The notes below the pieces were generated by a model, which saw only the letters and a program-made list of their open reading frames with translations, searched no databases and was not told the origin of the DNA. Position numbers and translations under genes: made by a program. Below, piece after piece: positions 9,104 through 17,942 of a stretch of 64,000 nucleotides of DNA. This stretch comes from Verrucomicrobiota bacterium (GTDB taxonomy: Bacteria > Verrucomicrobiota > Verrucomicrobiia > Opitutales > Opitutaceae), in the NCBI GenBank assembly GCA_025361935.1, contig JANYJB010000065.1:30278-94277 (forward strand). Direction: 5' to 3'. Position 1 is the first letter of the stretch, and each line of letters begins with the position of its first letter.

Positions 9104-9715
9104 TCAGCCCTGCCCCGCCCGCGCCTGCACCTGCCGCCAGATGGCGAGCAGCGCCTGGAAATCCCCCTCCTTGTCGCGGCTCTCGACCACGAAGTCGAAC
9201 TTCCCGATCTCCTTCAGCTCGCGCTCGGCCGTCTCCATGCGGTGCGCGATCTCGGCCTCGGTCTCGCCGCGCCCACCCAGGCGCGCGCGCAGCTCGGGTA
9301 TGGGGACATTGATGAAAACCGTGCCCATACGCCGCGCGAGCAGCGGATTGCCCGCCGCCGCATGGCGGAAGTTTTCCACGCCCTGCACATCCACGTTGAT
9401 GATTAGGCTGCGTCCCGCCGCGAGCGGACCGATCACCGACGAGGCGAGCGTGCCGTAGCGGTTTTTCTTGTGGACCCACGCCCACTCCAAAAACGCACCC
9501 GCCACGACCTTTGCGTCAAACTCCTCAGGCGAGAAAAAATGGTAGTGGACGCCGTTGATCTCACCCGGCCGCGGCGCGCGCGTGGTCGCGGTGACAACGC
9601 GCTCGAAGCCCGGCACCTCAGCGACCATGCGCTCGCACAGCGTGGTCTTGCCCGAACCGGCGGGACCGGCGAGCACCAGCAAAACGGGAGGCGTGGCAGC
9701 GGCGGCAGTCGTCAC
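9104..9715 (-). CDS. gmk: Guanylate kinase
   Basis: Gmk phosphorylates GMP to GDP. The P-loop GPAGSGKT is at residues 17-24, followed by the GMP-binding T-A-T-T-R-A-P-R-P-G-E motif, G-V-H-Y-H-F-F and N-V-D-V-Q-G. The length of 203 residues is typical. The next gene upstream on the same strand is an unknown membrane protein starting at 10267, with a 12-base gap, so the two are probably cotranscribed. Confidence 0.93.
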   Translation of the reverse strand: MTTAAAATPPVLLVLAGPAGSGKTTLCERMVAEVPGFERVVTATTRAPRPGEINGVHYHFFSPEEFDAKVVAGAFLEWAWVHKKNRYGTLASSVIGPLAAGRSLIINVDVQGVENFRHAAAGNPLLARRMGTVFINVPIPELRARLGGRGETEAEIAHRMETAERELKEIGKFDFVVESRDKEGDFQALLAIWRQVQARAGQG

Positions 9716-9727
9716 GTTGAAAAAAGT

Positions 9728-10267
9728 TTAGTAGGTAAACGCCACCCCGACGAGCAGCAGCCCGTAGGCGGCGAGCACGCCGCCAAGAATCTTCCCGCGC
9801 ACCGGAACACGGTAGAGCCACTCAAAAAAGTCGCGCAGGCGGAAAGGCGACGCGCCGAGATAAATGGCCAGCGAGATGGCGATATAGACGGCCGTCACCA
9901 TGAAGAGGCGCTGAGGCTTGTCGTATTCCATGTAGGCGGAGTAAAGGAGTGGCGACGCACCGAGCAGCACGAGCGTGCTCAGACCGCGCACCGCGAGGAA
10001 GTCGGGCACCAGCTTGAACGAAAACACCGCCACCACGGCGAAGCCGACCGTGAGCTGAACGTGATACTCGCCGAAGTCGGCGTTCGAGAGATTCCAGACG
10101 TTGTAAAGAAACCAGAGCGCACCCGTGCCGAAGAACGCATACGCGGCGACCCGTGAACGCGGCAGTGCTTTAAACATCGCCGTGATCGCCGAGTTGCCGA
10201 TCAGGAAAAGCGTCCCCACCGCGAGAAGCAGCAGGCCGGGGATGAGGGTGGCGAGTTGAAGTGACAT
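9728..10267 (-). CDS. Unknown multi-pass membrane protein
   Basis: No family is recognised. The 179-residue product, taken from the ATG giving M-S-L-Q-L-A-T-L, has about six hydrophobic segments, beginning with L-I-P-G-L-L-L-L-A-V-G-T-L-F-L-I-G. Longer upstream extensions translate the R1 repeat arm (K-R-K-I-K-I-K-N-K-E-K-E) and are rejected as starts. It lies directly upstream of gmk on the same strand and directly downstream of the R1 element that carries the four-helix-bundle gene. Confidence 0.7.
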   Translation of the reverse strand: MSLQLATLIPGLLLLAVGTLFLIGNSAITAMFKALPRSRVAAYAFFGTGALWFLYNVWNLSNADFGEYHVQLTVGFAVVAVFSFKLVPDFLAVRGLSTLVLLGASPLLYSAYMEYDKPQRLFMVTAVYIAISLAIYLGASPFRLRDFFEWLYRVPVRGKILGGVLAAYGLLLVGVAFTY

Positions 10268-10271
10268 GGTA

Positions 10272-10769
10272 AATTCTTTCTCTTTATTCTTTATCTTAAT
10301 CTTTCTCTTCCGTGTCGGTAATATCCTCCAGACCATAAACAGCCTGCTCCTCCTCAATCGCCCCCGTCGAAACTTCACGCGAGAAACGAGCAATCAACCC
10401 GGCCGTCATGGAAACAACTTCCCGCAGGATCATCTTCCCCATTTCGGCCTCGGTCGCAGTCATCTTTTTCTTGGCGACGAGCACATCCAAACAAGCCGCG
10501 CATTCAACCGTCGATCCGCGAGCAATATCAAAATAACGGCAACGGTCTGGGTAGGACCGCTTACCGTTCCCCTCCGCCAAGTTTAGGGCAATACTTGTCG
10601 ATGCACGGTCCAACTGATCGCGGGCTGAAAGCTTCGCAGGGAGATCGTCTATAAAGGGTGAAGCCCAGACACTAAACCTCAAAGCCTCCTGATAAACCTT
10701 GAGTCGCTCATGATCAAATTGGACGGCCATACAGGAGAAAGATTAAGATAAAGAGGAAAGAGAAAGATA
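10272..10769. mobile_element. R1 palindromic element with a four-helix-bundle gene in its loop
   Basis: Left arm 10274-10309 (core ATCTTAATCTTTCTCTT) and right arm 10734-10768 (core GAGAAAGATTAAGATAAAG) are inverted copies of the same repeat found empty at 5968, 22521, 23580 and 38952. Between them sits one gene, 10296-10730, whose stop codon lies inside the left arm. The whole insert fits exactly between miaB, whose stop begins at 10770, and the start of the gmk-side membrane gene. The resemblance to S23/IVP genes in 23S rRNA intervening sequences suggests a carrier form of a small palindromic element. No transposase is visible. Confidence 0.6.
10296..10730 (-). CDS. Four-helix-bundle protein (S23/IVP family)
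   Basis: The 144-residue product has the family markers V-Y-Q-E-A-L, A-R-D-Q-L-D-R-A-S-T-S-I-A-L-N-L-A-E-G and the Y-F-D-I-A-R-G-S segment, with E-C-A-A in helix three. S23/IVP proteins are small helical bundles typically encoded inside intervening sequences of 23S rRNA and related to the Avd protein of diversity-generating retroelements; their role is unproven, with nucleic-acid binding suspected. The final residues E-E-K-D and the TAA come from the repeat arm. No Shine-Dalgarno sequence precedes the ATG, because the leader is the other, pyrimidine-rich arm. The C-terminal tail of about 25 residues is longer than usual. Confidence 0.85.
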   Translation of the reverse strand: MAVQFDHERLKVYQEALRFSVWASPFIDDLPAKLSARDQLDRASTSIALNLAEGNGKRSYPDRCRYFDIARGSTVECAACLDVLVAKKKMTATEAEMGKMILREVVSMTAGLIARFSREVSTGAIEEEQAVYGLEDITDTEEKD

Positions 10770-12152
10770 TCAGGTCACGCCGCTCAGCACGAGTTCGCCG
10801 TAAAGCGTGCTCACGCTGGCGCGGTCGATTTTCAGCGGCACGAGCTGGCCGACAAGGCGCGGATCGGCGTCGAAGATCGTCACGCGGTTGCCGCGCGTGC
10901 GGCCGGTGAAACGCCGGCCGGTCTTATCCGGTCCCTCGACGAGCACTTCCTCGACGGTGCCGAGCAGCGCGGCGTTGCGGCGCTCGGAGTTCTTGCGGAG
11001 AATGTCTAGTAGCACGGCGTTGCGGTGTTCCTTCACTTCGTCGGGAATCTGGTCGCCGAGTTCCGCCGCCGGCGTGCCGCTGCGGATGGAATACTTGAAA
11101 ATGTAAGCCATGTCGTAGTTGCACGCCTCGAAGAGCTCGCGTGTCTGTTCGAACTCCTCGTCGGTCTCGCCGGGGAAACCCACGATGATGTCGGTCGAGA
11201 AATACATGTCGGGCCGCACGGTGCGCAGGGCATCCACGATCTCCTTGTAGCGCTCGCGCGAGTAGGGGCGGTTCATCGCCTTCAGGATGCGGTTGCTGCC
11301 GCTCTGCATCGGGAGATGGACGTATTCGCAGAGTTTAGGGAGGCGTCCGTAGGCTTCGACGAGATCTTCCTTGAACCCACGCGGATGCGGCGAGGTGAAG
11401 CGGATGCGCTCGATGCCGTCGATGGCGTGGACCTTTTCGATCAACTGCACGAACGGCGACACGCCGCCGGTGTGCGCGTAGTCGCGGCGACCGTAACTGG
11501 TGACGATCTGCCCGAGAAGCGTGATCTCCTTCACGCCGCGCTTCGCGAGGCCCTCGCACTCGGCCACGATGTCTTCCATCGGGCGGGAGCGTTCGTCGCC
11601 GCGCGTTTTGGGAACGATGCAAAAATGGCAGTCCATGTTGCAGCCCTGCTGGATCGAGACGAAGGCGTTGACCTGCGGCGGAGCGGCTCCGTTCGCATCA
11701 ACCTCGGGCGCAAGGTGATCTTTGATGGTGTTCTGCGAACCGGCTTCCTCGGCGATGTCGATGATGGTTTCGCCGATGGGCACGCCGGCCTCGCGGGCGG
11801 CGCGGAGGTTGTCGAGGTAGTCAGGAACCTGGTGGAATTTCTGGGTGCCGACGATCAGGTCCACGTCGGGCAACTGGTCGAGGAGCGCGGCACCGCGGTT
11901 CTGCGCCATGCAACCAAGGATGCCGAGGACGAAGTCGGGCTGGTGCTTCTTACGATGCGAGACGTAACCTGCCTTGCCAATCGCCTTCTGCTCGGCGGCG
12001 TCGCGCACGGAGCAGGTGTTGAGCAGCATGATGTCGCAGGCGTTCTCGTCGTGGACGATGCGGTAGCCGCGGGCGCGAAGCATCGCCGCGACGGCATCGC
12101 TGTCGCGCTCGTTCATCTGGCACCCGTAGGTTTTGATATAGACCCGATTCAT
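10770..12152 (-). CDS. miaB: tRNA-2-methylthio-N6-dimethylallyladenosine synthase
   Basis: MiaB methylthiolates i6A37 in tRNAs. From the chosen ATG (M-N-R-V-Y-I-K-T-Y-G-C-Q-M) the product is 460 residues. Cys11, Cys47 and Cys81 would bind the auxiliary 4Fe-4S cluster, and C171-x3-C175-x2-C178 the radical-SAM cluster. A TRAM-like domain closes the protein. The open frame extends 14 codons further upstream without homology. The stop codon abuts the R1 element. The opening K-T-Y-G-C-Q-M-N-x-x-D-S favours MiaB over MtaB or RimO. Confidence 0.93.
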   Translation of the reverse strand: MNRVYIKTYGCQMNERDSDAVAAMLRARGYRIVHDENACDIMLLNTCSVRDAAEQKAIGKAGYVSHRKKHQPDFVLGILGCMAQNRGAALLDQLPDVDLIVGTQKFHQVPDYLDNLRAAREAGVPIGETIIDIAEEAGSQNTIKDHLAPEVDANGAAPPQVNAFVSIQQGCNMDCHFCIVPKTRGDERSRPMEDIVAECEGLAKRGVKEITLLGQIVTSYGRRDYAHTGGVSPFVQLIEKVHAIDGIERIRFTSPHPRGFKEDLVEAYGRLPKLCEYVHLPMQSGSNRILKAMNRPYSRERYKEIVDALRTVRPDMYFSTDIIVGFPGETDEEFEQTRELFEACNYDMAYIFKYSIRSGTPAAELGDQIPDEVKEHRNAVLLDILRKNSERRNAALLGTVEEVLVEGPDKTGRRFTGRTRGNRVTIFDADPRLVGQLVPLKIDRASVSTLYGELVLSGVT

Positions 12153-12262
12153 CCGAGGGAGGGTTTTAACTAAGCGGCCCCGAGGGAGGGTCAAACGGGA
12201 AAGCAGTCCCGGCTCGCCTACGGACGCACAACCAATAACCTGCGAGCAAGTCCCATAAGCGT

Positions 12263-13222
12263 GTGAACACCCCTGCCCGCACCTTCCTCCGCCTCGCGCC
12301 GCTGCTGGCCGCCGTCACGGCCTTTGCCGAAACGCCCTCATCCGCCAAACCAACGGCTTCGGACGAGGACATATTCGACGCCGGCAAAGCCCTCTTTGAT
12401 GCCCTCGCCCCGGCGGAGATCAAAGATCAGTTCGAATTTCCCACACGGGAGAAGTGGGATGAGTTTTTCGCCCGCCTGGAAAAGACCCGCGAGACCGGTT
12501 CGCTCGCCGAACTCGCCGCCTTTGAGCCGGAAGCCAAGGCGGCGCTCACCGCCCTGCGCGCCATGCCGGAATACCAGGATTACGCCGACTGGCTGGCCGA
12601 GCGGATTGATGAAATCGAGGCGGCCAAGGAAGCGGAAAAAATCACCCGCACGCCGCCACCGACACCAAAACCGACACCTTCGCCCTCCCCAACTCCGACG
12701 ACAGCGCAGGTTGACCCCCAAGTCCCGCTCTACGATCTCTGGGTCGGCCGTATGCGCGACCGCCCGCGTCCCGCTCGCGCGGATGAGTTTTTGCCGGAAT
12801 TGAAAAAGGCATTCGTCGCCGAAGGGGTGCCGCCCGAGCTGGCGTGGCTCGCGGAAACCGAATCGATGTTCAACCCCAACGCACGCAGTCCTGCCGGAGC
12901 GCGCGGCCTGTTCCAACTCATGCCGGACACCGCCCGCGCCCAGGGCCTGAGTTTGTTTCCCTTCGATACGCGCACCGATCCCTCCAAGAGCGCGCACGCC
13001 AGCGCGAAACTGCTGCGCGGGCTGCACGCACGCTTCGATTCCTGGCCGCTCGCCCTCGCCGCCTACAACGCCGGCGAAGGCCGCGTCGGACGGATGCTGA
13101 AAAAACAAAACGCCAAAACCTTCGCGGAAATCGCCGACTCGTTGCCCACCGAGACACGCCTCTACGTCCCCAAGGTCTTCGCCACCCTCAAAGTGCGCGA
13201 GGGCGTGACGCCTTCACCCTGA
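12263..13222 (+). CDS. Secreted lytic transglycosylase with SLT domain
   Basis: The start is GTG. Residues 1-23 form a signal peptide ending A-F-A-E. A helical region and a Pro/Thr-rich linker (about 130-150) lead to a C-terminal SLT domain with the catalytic Glu in A-E-T-E-S-M-F-N-P-N-A, then A-G-A-R-G-L-F-Q-L-M-P and A-A-Y-N-A-G-E-G-R-V. Such enzymes cleave peptidoglycan with formation of 1,6-anhydroMurNAc, in the periplasm. Its 3' end overlaps the convergent rlmN stop by 9 bases. Confidence 0.9.
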   Translation: MNTPARTFLRLAPLLAAVTAFAETPSSAKPTASDEDIFDAGKALFDALAPAEIKDQFEFPTREKWDEFFARLEKTRETGSLAELAAFEPEAKAALTALRAMPEYQDYADWLAERIDEIEAAKEAEKITRTPPPTPKPTPSPSPTPTTAQVDPQVPLYDLWVGRMRDRPRPARADEFLPELKKAFVAEGVPPELAWLAETESMFNPNARSPAGARGLFQLMPDTARAQGLSLFPFDTRTDPSKSAHASAKLLRGLHARFDSWPLALAAYNAGEGRVGRMLKKQNAKTFAEIADSLPTETRLYVPKVFATLKVREGVTPSP

Positions 13223-14308
13223 CACCGCGAGTTGGCCGCAGCCCGCGCCGATGTCGATGCCGCGCCGCTGGCGCACCGTGCTGGGTAGGCCGTAGTCCGC
13301 GAGAATATCCTGGAATTTCCGCGCCGCCACCTGGTGGCTGGGCGCACCGCCGTAACCGGCGGTGGGGTTGAGCGGGATTAGGTTCACCTGCGCCGGCATC
13401 TCGCGCAGAAGCGCGCCCACCGCGTGCGCGTGATCGGGGCCGTCGTTTTTACCCTCGATGAGCGTCCACTCGAAAAAAATCCGCCGACCCAGCTTCGTCG
13501 TATAGTAACGGCAGGCGTCCATGAGCATGTCCAGCGGCCACGCGCGCGCGGCGGGAACGAGCGCCAGACGCTCGGCCTGCGTCGCACCGTGCAGCGACAC
13601 GGCGAGGTGAACGGCGCGGTTTTCGTCGGCCATGCGGATGATGGCGGGCGCGACGCCGACGGTGCTGATGCAGATTTTTTTCGCGCCGAGCGCCATGCCG
13701 GAAGGATCACGCAGGATGTCGATGGCCTTCATGACGGCGTCGTAGTTGTGCAACGGCTCGCCCATGCCCATGAGCACGATGTTGCGCAGTCGCTCGTGCC
13801 GGTGATGCGGTGATTCGTGCCCCGTCTCGGCCAGCGCGGGCGTCTCGGCGGCGGTGGCGCACAACACACGGTCCACATGCACCGCCTGCGCGACGATCTC
13901 GCCCGTGGTCAGATGCCGCGTGTAGCCCATCTGCCCCGTGGCGCAAAACACACAGCCCATCGCGCAGCCCACCTGCGAACTCACGCACGCGGTCGTGCGC
14001 CCCGTGTAGCGCATGAGCACGGTCTCGATGCGGTGGCCGTCGGCGAGCGCGAGCAGGTATTTGCGCGTGAAACCATCTGAGGAATGCGTCTCGCGCGCGA
14101 CCGGCAGGCGGCCGAGCGTGGTCTCCGCCTCCAGCCTCGTGCGTAGGCGCACCGGCAGGTCGGTCATCGCGGCGATGTTGTCCTCGCGTTCGTAATACAG
14201 GTAGTTCCACAGCCGCGCGGCATGAACCGGACTCAAATCCCACGCGTTCACGAGCGCGACCAGTTCGGCGCGGGTGAAATCATGGAGGTTGAGCGCGTGG
14301 GATGACAT
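13214..14308 (-). CDS. rlmN: Dual-specificity 23S rRNA A2503/tRNA A37 C2-methyltransferase
   Basis: This radical-SAM enzyme methylates C2 of A2503 in 23S rRNA, and of A37 in some tRNAs. The cluster motif C115-x3-C119-x2-C122 lies in G-C-A-M-G-C-V-F-C-A-T-G, followed by the family segment L-T-T-G-E-I-V-A-Q. A conserved C-terminal Cys in G-A-G-C-G-Q-L is present. The length of 364 is normal. The gene upstream on the same strand is a PHP phosphatase, 27 bases away. Confidence 0.94.
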   Translation of the reverse strand: MSSHALNLHDFTRAELVALVNAWDLSPVHAARLWNYLYYEREDNIAAMTDLPVRLRTRLEAETTLGRLPVARETHSSDGFTRKYLLALADGHRIETVLMRYTGRTTACVSSQVGCAMGCVFCATGQMGYTRHLTTGEIVAQAVHVDRVLCATAAETPALAETGHESPHHRHERLRNIVLMGMGEPLHNYDAVMKAIDILRDPSGMALGAKKICISTVGVAPAIIRMADENRAVHLAVSLHGATQAERLALVPAARAWPLDMLMDACRYYTTKLGRRIFFEWTLIEGKNDGPDHAHAVGALLREMPAQVNLIPLNPTAGYGGAPSHQVAARKFQDILADYGLPSTVRQRRGIDIGAGCGQLAVSG

Positions 14309-14335
14309 GGGCCGATCAAAGGCGTTTTTCGGAGG

Positions 14336-15154
14336 CTATTGGAGCGAGGCCAGCGCCTTGGCGATGGGAATCTCGCGGCGTTTTCGCTCCAGAAAATAGC
14401 TCACTTTTTTGTAGCCGGCCTCCAGCAAGAGGTTCAACGCGGTCTCGTAACCATCTCCGACGCGCTGCGGTATGTGCGCGTCGGCGCCCACGACGACGGG
14501 GATGCCGCGTTCGCGCATCAACACGAGCTGCGCCAGACTGGGATTCATCTCCGGCAGCGCCTTGTTCACGCCGCTGGTATTGAGCTCCATCGCCACGCCG
14601 ATCGCCGCGATCCGGTCCAGCGCGCGCACGATGTAGGGCTTGATCTGCGCGAAATCCCATTCCGCCGACGACTCGTTCTTCACGAGATCGGGATGCGCCA
14701 GCGTGTCGAAAAGCCCCGTCTCGGCCGATTGCGCGAGGTGCTCGAAATAAACGCGCTGGTAGGCGAACTGGTTGCCCTTGAAAAACCGCTCCTTGTAAAA
14801 CGACATCTGCATGTGCACCGAACCGAGCACGTGATGCAGCGGCGCGCAGGCGTGAAGCTGCTTTAACCAAGGCTCCACCCCGGGATAAAAATCGCTCTCC
14901 AGCCCGAGCCGCACATCGACGCGCCCGGCAAACTGACGGCGCGCCCGCGCCACCATAGCCACATAGGTGTCCCACTCTTCCGGCTTCATGCGGACATTGG
15001 CCGACAATCCGTCGGGAAGCGGCGCGTGGCAGGTGAAGATGATGCCCTTGAAACCGCGCTTCTCGGCCATCGCCGCGTAATCCTCGGGCTCGCCATAAGC
15101 GTGCCCGCAGAGCGGCGTGTGACAGTGGGATTCGTAAAGCAGAGGCGCAGTCAT
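14336..15154 (-). CDS. PHP-domain histidinol-phosphatase-like hydrolase
   Basis: The ATG giving M-T-A-P-L-L-Y-E-S-H-C-H-T is chosen because family homology starts there; the open frame runs 27 codons further into repeat-like DNA. The 272-residue protein has the PHP metal-binding pattern H-C-H-T-P-L-C-G-H at the N-terminus, E-S-D-F-Y-P-G, a mid-protein G-S-V-H and the late A-D-A-H-I-P segment. PHP histidinol-phosphatases act in histidine synthesis, but the family also includes other phosphoesterases and no his gene is near. Confidence 0.82.
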   Translation of the reverse strand: MTAPLLYESHCHTPLCGHAYGEPEDYAAMAEKRGFKGIIFTCHAPLPDGLSANVRMKPEEWDTYVAMVARARRQFAGRVDVRLGLESDFYPGVEPWLKQLHACAPLHHVLGSVHMQMSFYKERFFKGNQFAYQRVYFEHLAQSAETGLFDTLAHPDLVKNESSAEWDFAQIKPYIVRALDRIAAIGVAMELNTSGVNKALPEMNPSLAQLVLMRERGIPVVVGADAHIPQRVGDGYETALNLLLEAGYKKVSYFLERKRREIPIAKALASLQ

Positions 15155-15184
15155 GAAAGCCCCGAGGTTGCGCATGAGCGAAGC

Positions 15185-15210
15185 GGAGAACGAGAATGAT
15201 TTTGATAACG
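15185..15210. repeat. Possible degenerate single arm of the R1 repeat
   Basis: GGAGAACGAGAATGATTTTG and the following bases resemble one purine-rich arm of the R1 copy at 38952, with roughly 21 of 26 positions matching by eye. No partner arm was found. It sits just upstream of the PHP phosphatase start. Confidence 0.4.
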
Positions 15211-15263
15211 TCCCCTCCTCCTTGCGACTCCACAAAACATGCGCACAGTGCTAACTTCACCCA

Positions 15264-16868
15264 ATGCTGGTCTTTTTAGACATCGTTTCGTGGCTGCTGG
15301 TCGCAATTCTTGCCGTCCTGCTTTTCCAGAGCAGGCGCGAACAACGGCGCGCACTCCGCGAAACCAACGTTACCCTCGCGCGCATCCGGCAGGCGGTCGA
15401 AAGCGCCTCCGACGCCATCGGCATCGGCGACTTCGAGGGCAACTCCGTCTATCACAACCGCGCCCACCTCGCCCTCTTCGGATATACCGTGGATGAACTC
15501 AACACCGTGCCCGAGGCCGGCCCGCTCTTCGCCGACAAGACCATCGCCGCCGAGATCCACGCCAGCATCCGCGACGGTCGCTCTTGGAGCGGCGAAACCG
15601 ACATAAAAACCAAGGACGGCCGCATCTTTCCCGCTTTCGTCCGCGCCGACATTATCCGCGACGGCCAAAACCAACCCGTCGGCATTTTCGGCGTGTTCAC
15701 CGACATCACTGAGCGCCGCCGCACCGCCAGCCTCCTCGCCGAGGAGAGCCAGCGCCTCGAACTCACCCTCCAAAGCATCGGCGACGCCGTCATCGCCACC
15801 GACGCCTTCGGACGCGTTTCCCTAATGAATCCCGCCGCCGAACAACTTCTCGGCACGACCGGCCGCGAAGCCGCCGGCCGCCGCATCTCCGAGCTGATTT
15901 CCCCGCTCGACGAACGCACCCGCTCTCCCCGCGATCTTCCCGTTATCGCCCTTCTCAAAACCGCCTCCTCCGACCGCTCCATCGACGCCTATCGCCTGCT
16001 TGTTCCCGACGGGAGCGAACGCCTGATCGCCGAAATCGCCGTCCTCATCCGCACGCCCTCCGGCGTCGTCGGCGCGGTGCTCGCTTTGCGCGACGTAACC
16101 AAGGAGCGCAAACGCGCCGACGAAACCGCACGGGCCTCCAAACTCGAATCCCTCGGGATGCTCGCCGGCGGCATCGCCCACGATTTCGGCAACCTTCTCA
16201 CCGCCCTGATCGGCCAGGTGGGCATTGCGCAACTCACGCCCGCCCTTCCGCCCGAGACCGGCGCCCGTCTCGCCGAAATCGAGCGCATCGCCTGGCGCGC
16301 CAACGACCTCACGCGCCAACTCGTGACATTTGCCCGCGACGGCGCTCCCATTAAAAAAAACTTCTCCCTCGCCGCTCTGCTCCGAGACGCCGCCGCCGTT
16401 GCCCAAGGTTCCGCCGGCCTGGAAAAAACACTGTCTATCGCCGCCGATCTATGGCCGATCGAGGCCGACGAAGCCCAGATCATGCAGGTTTTCCAAAACC
16501 TCGCCGTCAACGCCGCGCAGGCCATGCCGTCCGGCGGCACGCTCACCATCGCCGCCGAAAATTATCAGCCCGCCACAAGCGCCACACTTTTCAGCGGGGA
16601 TATCCGCCAAGTGCGCGTTATCGTGACCGACACCGGCACCGGAATCCGTCCGGAGCACCTTAACAATATCTTCGACCCTTTTTTCACCACCAAGAAAAGC
16701 GGCACCGGGCTCGGCTTGGCCACCACCTACTCCATCGTGAAAAAACACGGCGGCTCCATCCGCGTGGAGTCGGTTGTGGGCCGCGGCACCACGTTCGAGA
16801 TCCTTCTGCCCGCCGCCAAGGCAACCGCCCCCCTGCGGCCGGCCGCCCCCGTTCAAATGATCGGCTGA
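15264..16868 (+). CDS. Membrane-anchored PAS-PAS sensor histidine kinase
   Basis: The 534-residue protein has one N-terminal membrane helix (about 4-22) and two PAS domains (about 40-155 and 165-285), the first closed by the PAC-type phrase G-V-F-T-D-I-T-E-R. The dimerisation domain has the phospho-acceptor His306 in G-G-I-A-H-D-F-G-N-L-L. A GHKL ATPase follows (N-L-A-V-N-A-A-Q-A-M, D-T-G-T-G-I, G-T-G-L-G-L-A). There is no receiver domain, and no response regulator next to it, so the partner is unknown. Both PAS domains sit on the cytoplasmic side. Confidence 0.9.
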   Translation: MLVFLDIVSWLLVAILAVLLFQSRREQRRALRETNVTLARIRQAVESASDAIGIGDFEGNSVYHNRAHLALFGYTVDELNTVPEAGPLFADKTIAAEIHASIRDGRSWSGETDIKTKDGRIFPAFVRADIIRDGQNQPVGIFGVFTDITERRRTASLLAEESQRLELTLQSIGDAVIATDAFGRVSLMNPAAEQLLGTTGREAAGRRISELISPLDERTRSPRDLPVIALLKTASSDRSIDAYRLLVPDGSERLIAEIAVLIRTPSGVVGAVLALRDVTKERKRADETARASKLESLGMLAGGIAHDFGNLLTALIGQVGIAQLTPALPPETGARLAEIERIAWRANDLTRQLVTFARDGAPIKKNFSLAALLRDAAAVAQGSAGLEKTLSIAADLWPIEADEAQIMQVFQNLAVNAAQAMPSGGTLTIAAENYQPATSATLFSGDIRQVRVIVTDTGTGIRPEHLNNIFDPFFTTKKSGTGLGLATTYSIVKKHGGSIRVESVVGRGTTFEILLPAAKATAPLRPAAPVQMIG

Positions 16869-16909
16869 GCCAACCTTGCGAAAACGGGGCCAACAGGACA
16901 CGCTTCCCC

Positions 16910-17491
16910 ATGCCTCTCTGGGCCGAACACTTTCTCAAGGCCTTCATCCCGCTCTTCGTCGCGAGCGACCCCATAGGGCTCGCGGCGATTTTTCTAGCGA
17001 TGAGTGCGGGTGTCCCCGCCGCCGCGCGCCGCCGAGTCGCCCGGCAGGCAACTCTCACCGGAGGCGTCGTGGCTTTGGCATTTTTGTTTCTCGGCCGGAG
17101 TATCTTCTCGGCCATCGGCATCACCGTGAGTGATTTTCAAGTGGCGGGAGGACTTATCCTCCTCGTGCTGGCTTCGCGCGAACTGGTGCTCCCCGCATCG
17201 ACGGAATCATCCAGAAACACCGACGATTTCGGCGTGGTGCCCCTCGGCATGCCGCTCATCGCCGGCCCGGCATTGATCACCACGCTGCTCGTGCTCGTGG
17301 ACAGCGTAGGGCTAGGTATCACGCTCCTCGCACTCGCCGCCAATCTAGGCCTGCTCGTCGCCGCGCTTTTCAACGCCGACAGGCTCGGCGCATGGCTCGG
17401 CGCCACCGGTCTGCGCGCCATCTCGAAAATCGTCGCCCTGCTGCTCGCGGCAATCGCTGTTGCCATGATCCGCCGCGGTTGGGCAGGCTGA
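16910..17491 (+). CDS. MarC-family integral membrane protein
   Basis: The 193 residues contain about six membrane segments and the MarC features P-I-G-L-A-A-I-F near the N-terminus and P-L-G-M-P-L-I-A-G-P-A in the middle. The family has no established transport substrate; early links to multiple-antibiotic resistance in E. coli were not upheld. It starts about 40 bases after the kinase gene and ends 7 bases before the next gene, so cotranscription is likely. Confidence 0.87.
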   Translation: MPLWAEHFLKAFIPLFVASDPIGLAAIFLAMSAGVPAAARRRVARQATLTGGVVALAFLFLGRSIFSAIGITVSDFQVAGGLILLVLASRELVLPASTESSRNTDDFGVVPLGMPLIAGPALITTLLVLVDSVGLGITLLALAANLGLLVAALFNADRLGAWLGATGLRAISKIVALLLAAIAVAMIRRGWAG

Positions 17492-17498
17492 CACACTC

Positions 17499-17939
17499 AT
17501 GAAAGTTTGGTGGATCATTATCTTGGCCTTCGGACTAGTCGGAGCGGCCACCTTCATTCCCTTCGTCAAAACAACCGGAGGGATGACCACCGTCACCGGC
17601 ACAACCCTCACCACTGAAGCCTGGCTGGGGTTGCCATCCGTTTCCGAAACAAAGGCGAGCCCGCTCGCCGATTGGTGCCAAGCGCACGGCGTGACAGTGA
17701 CCGAAGAGACGGTGGTTTTTTCCAAGATCACGAAAAATGTCTGGGGAATCGTATGGGGGCGCAGATCGAGCCAGCCGCCGGCATGCTACGATTTCAAAGC
17801 GTCCATGCAGAAAGCGTGGCTCGCCCGCACACCCGAAAAGGAAGTTCGCCGCTTCATCGAAGCAATGATGTCAACCGGCGAGGTCGGACGGTCGCGGCTC
17901 ATCGAAGCGGCCGTCGCGCAAGCGCAGGATGGCAACTGA
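17499..17939 (+). CDS. Unknown small membrane-anchored protein
   Basis: The product is 146 residues with one N-terminal hydrophobic segment (about 3-23, W-W-I-I-I-L-A-F-G-L-V-G-A) and a soluble remainder, probably anchored or exported. A W-C-Q-A-H-G-V-T-V segment and a C-terminal helical stretch are visible; no known domain was recognised. It follows the marC-like gene by 7 bases and ends 3 bases before the stop of the convergent M20 peptidase gene. Confidence 0.65.
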   Translation: MKVWWIIILAFGLVGAATFIPFVKTTGGMTTVTGTTLTTEAWLGLPSVSETKASPLADWCQAHGVTVTEETVVFSKITKNVWGIVWGRRSSQPPACYDFKASMQKAWLARTPEKEVRRFIEAMMSTGEVGRSRLIEAAVAQAQDGN

Positions 17940-17942
17940 GCC

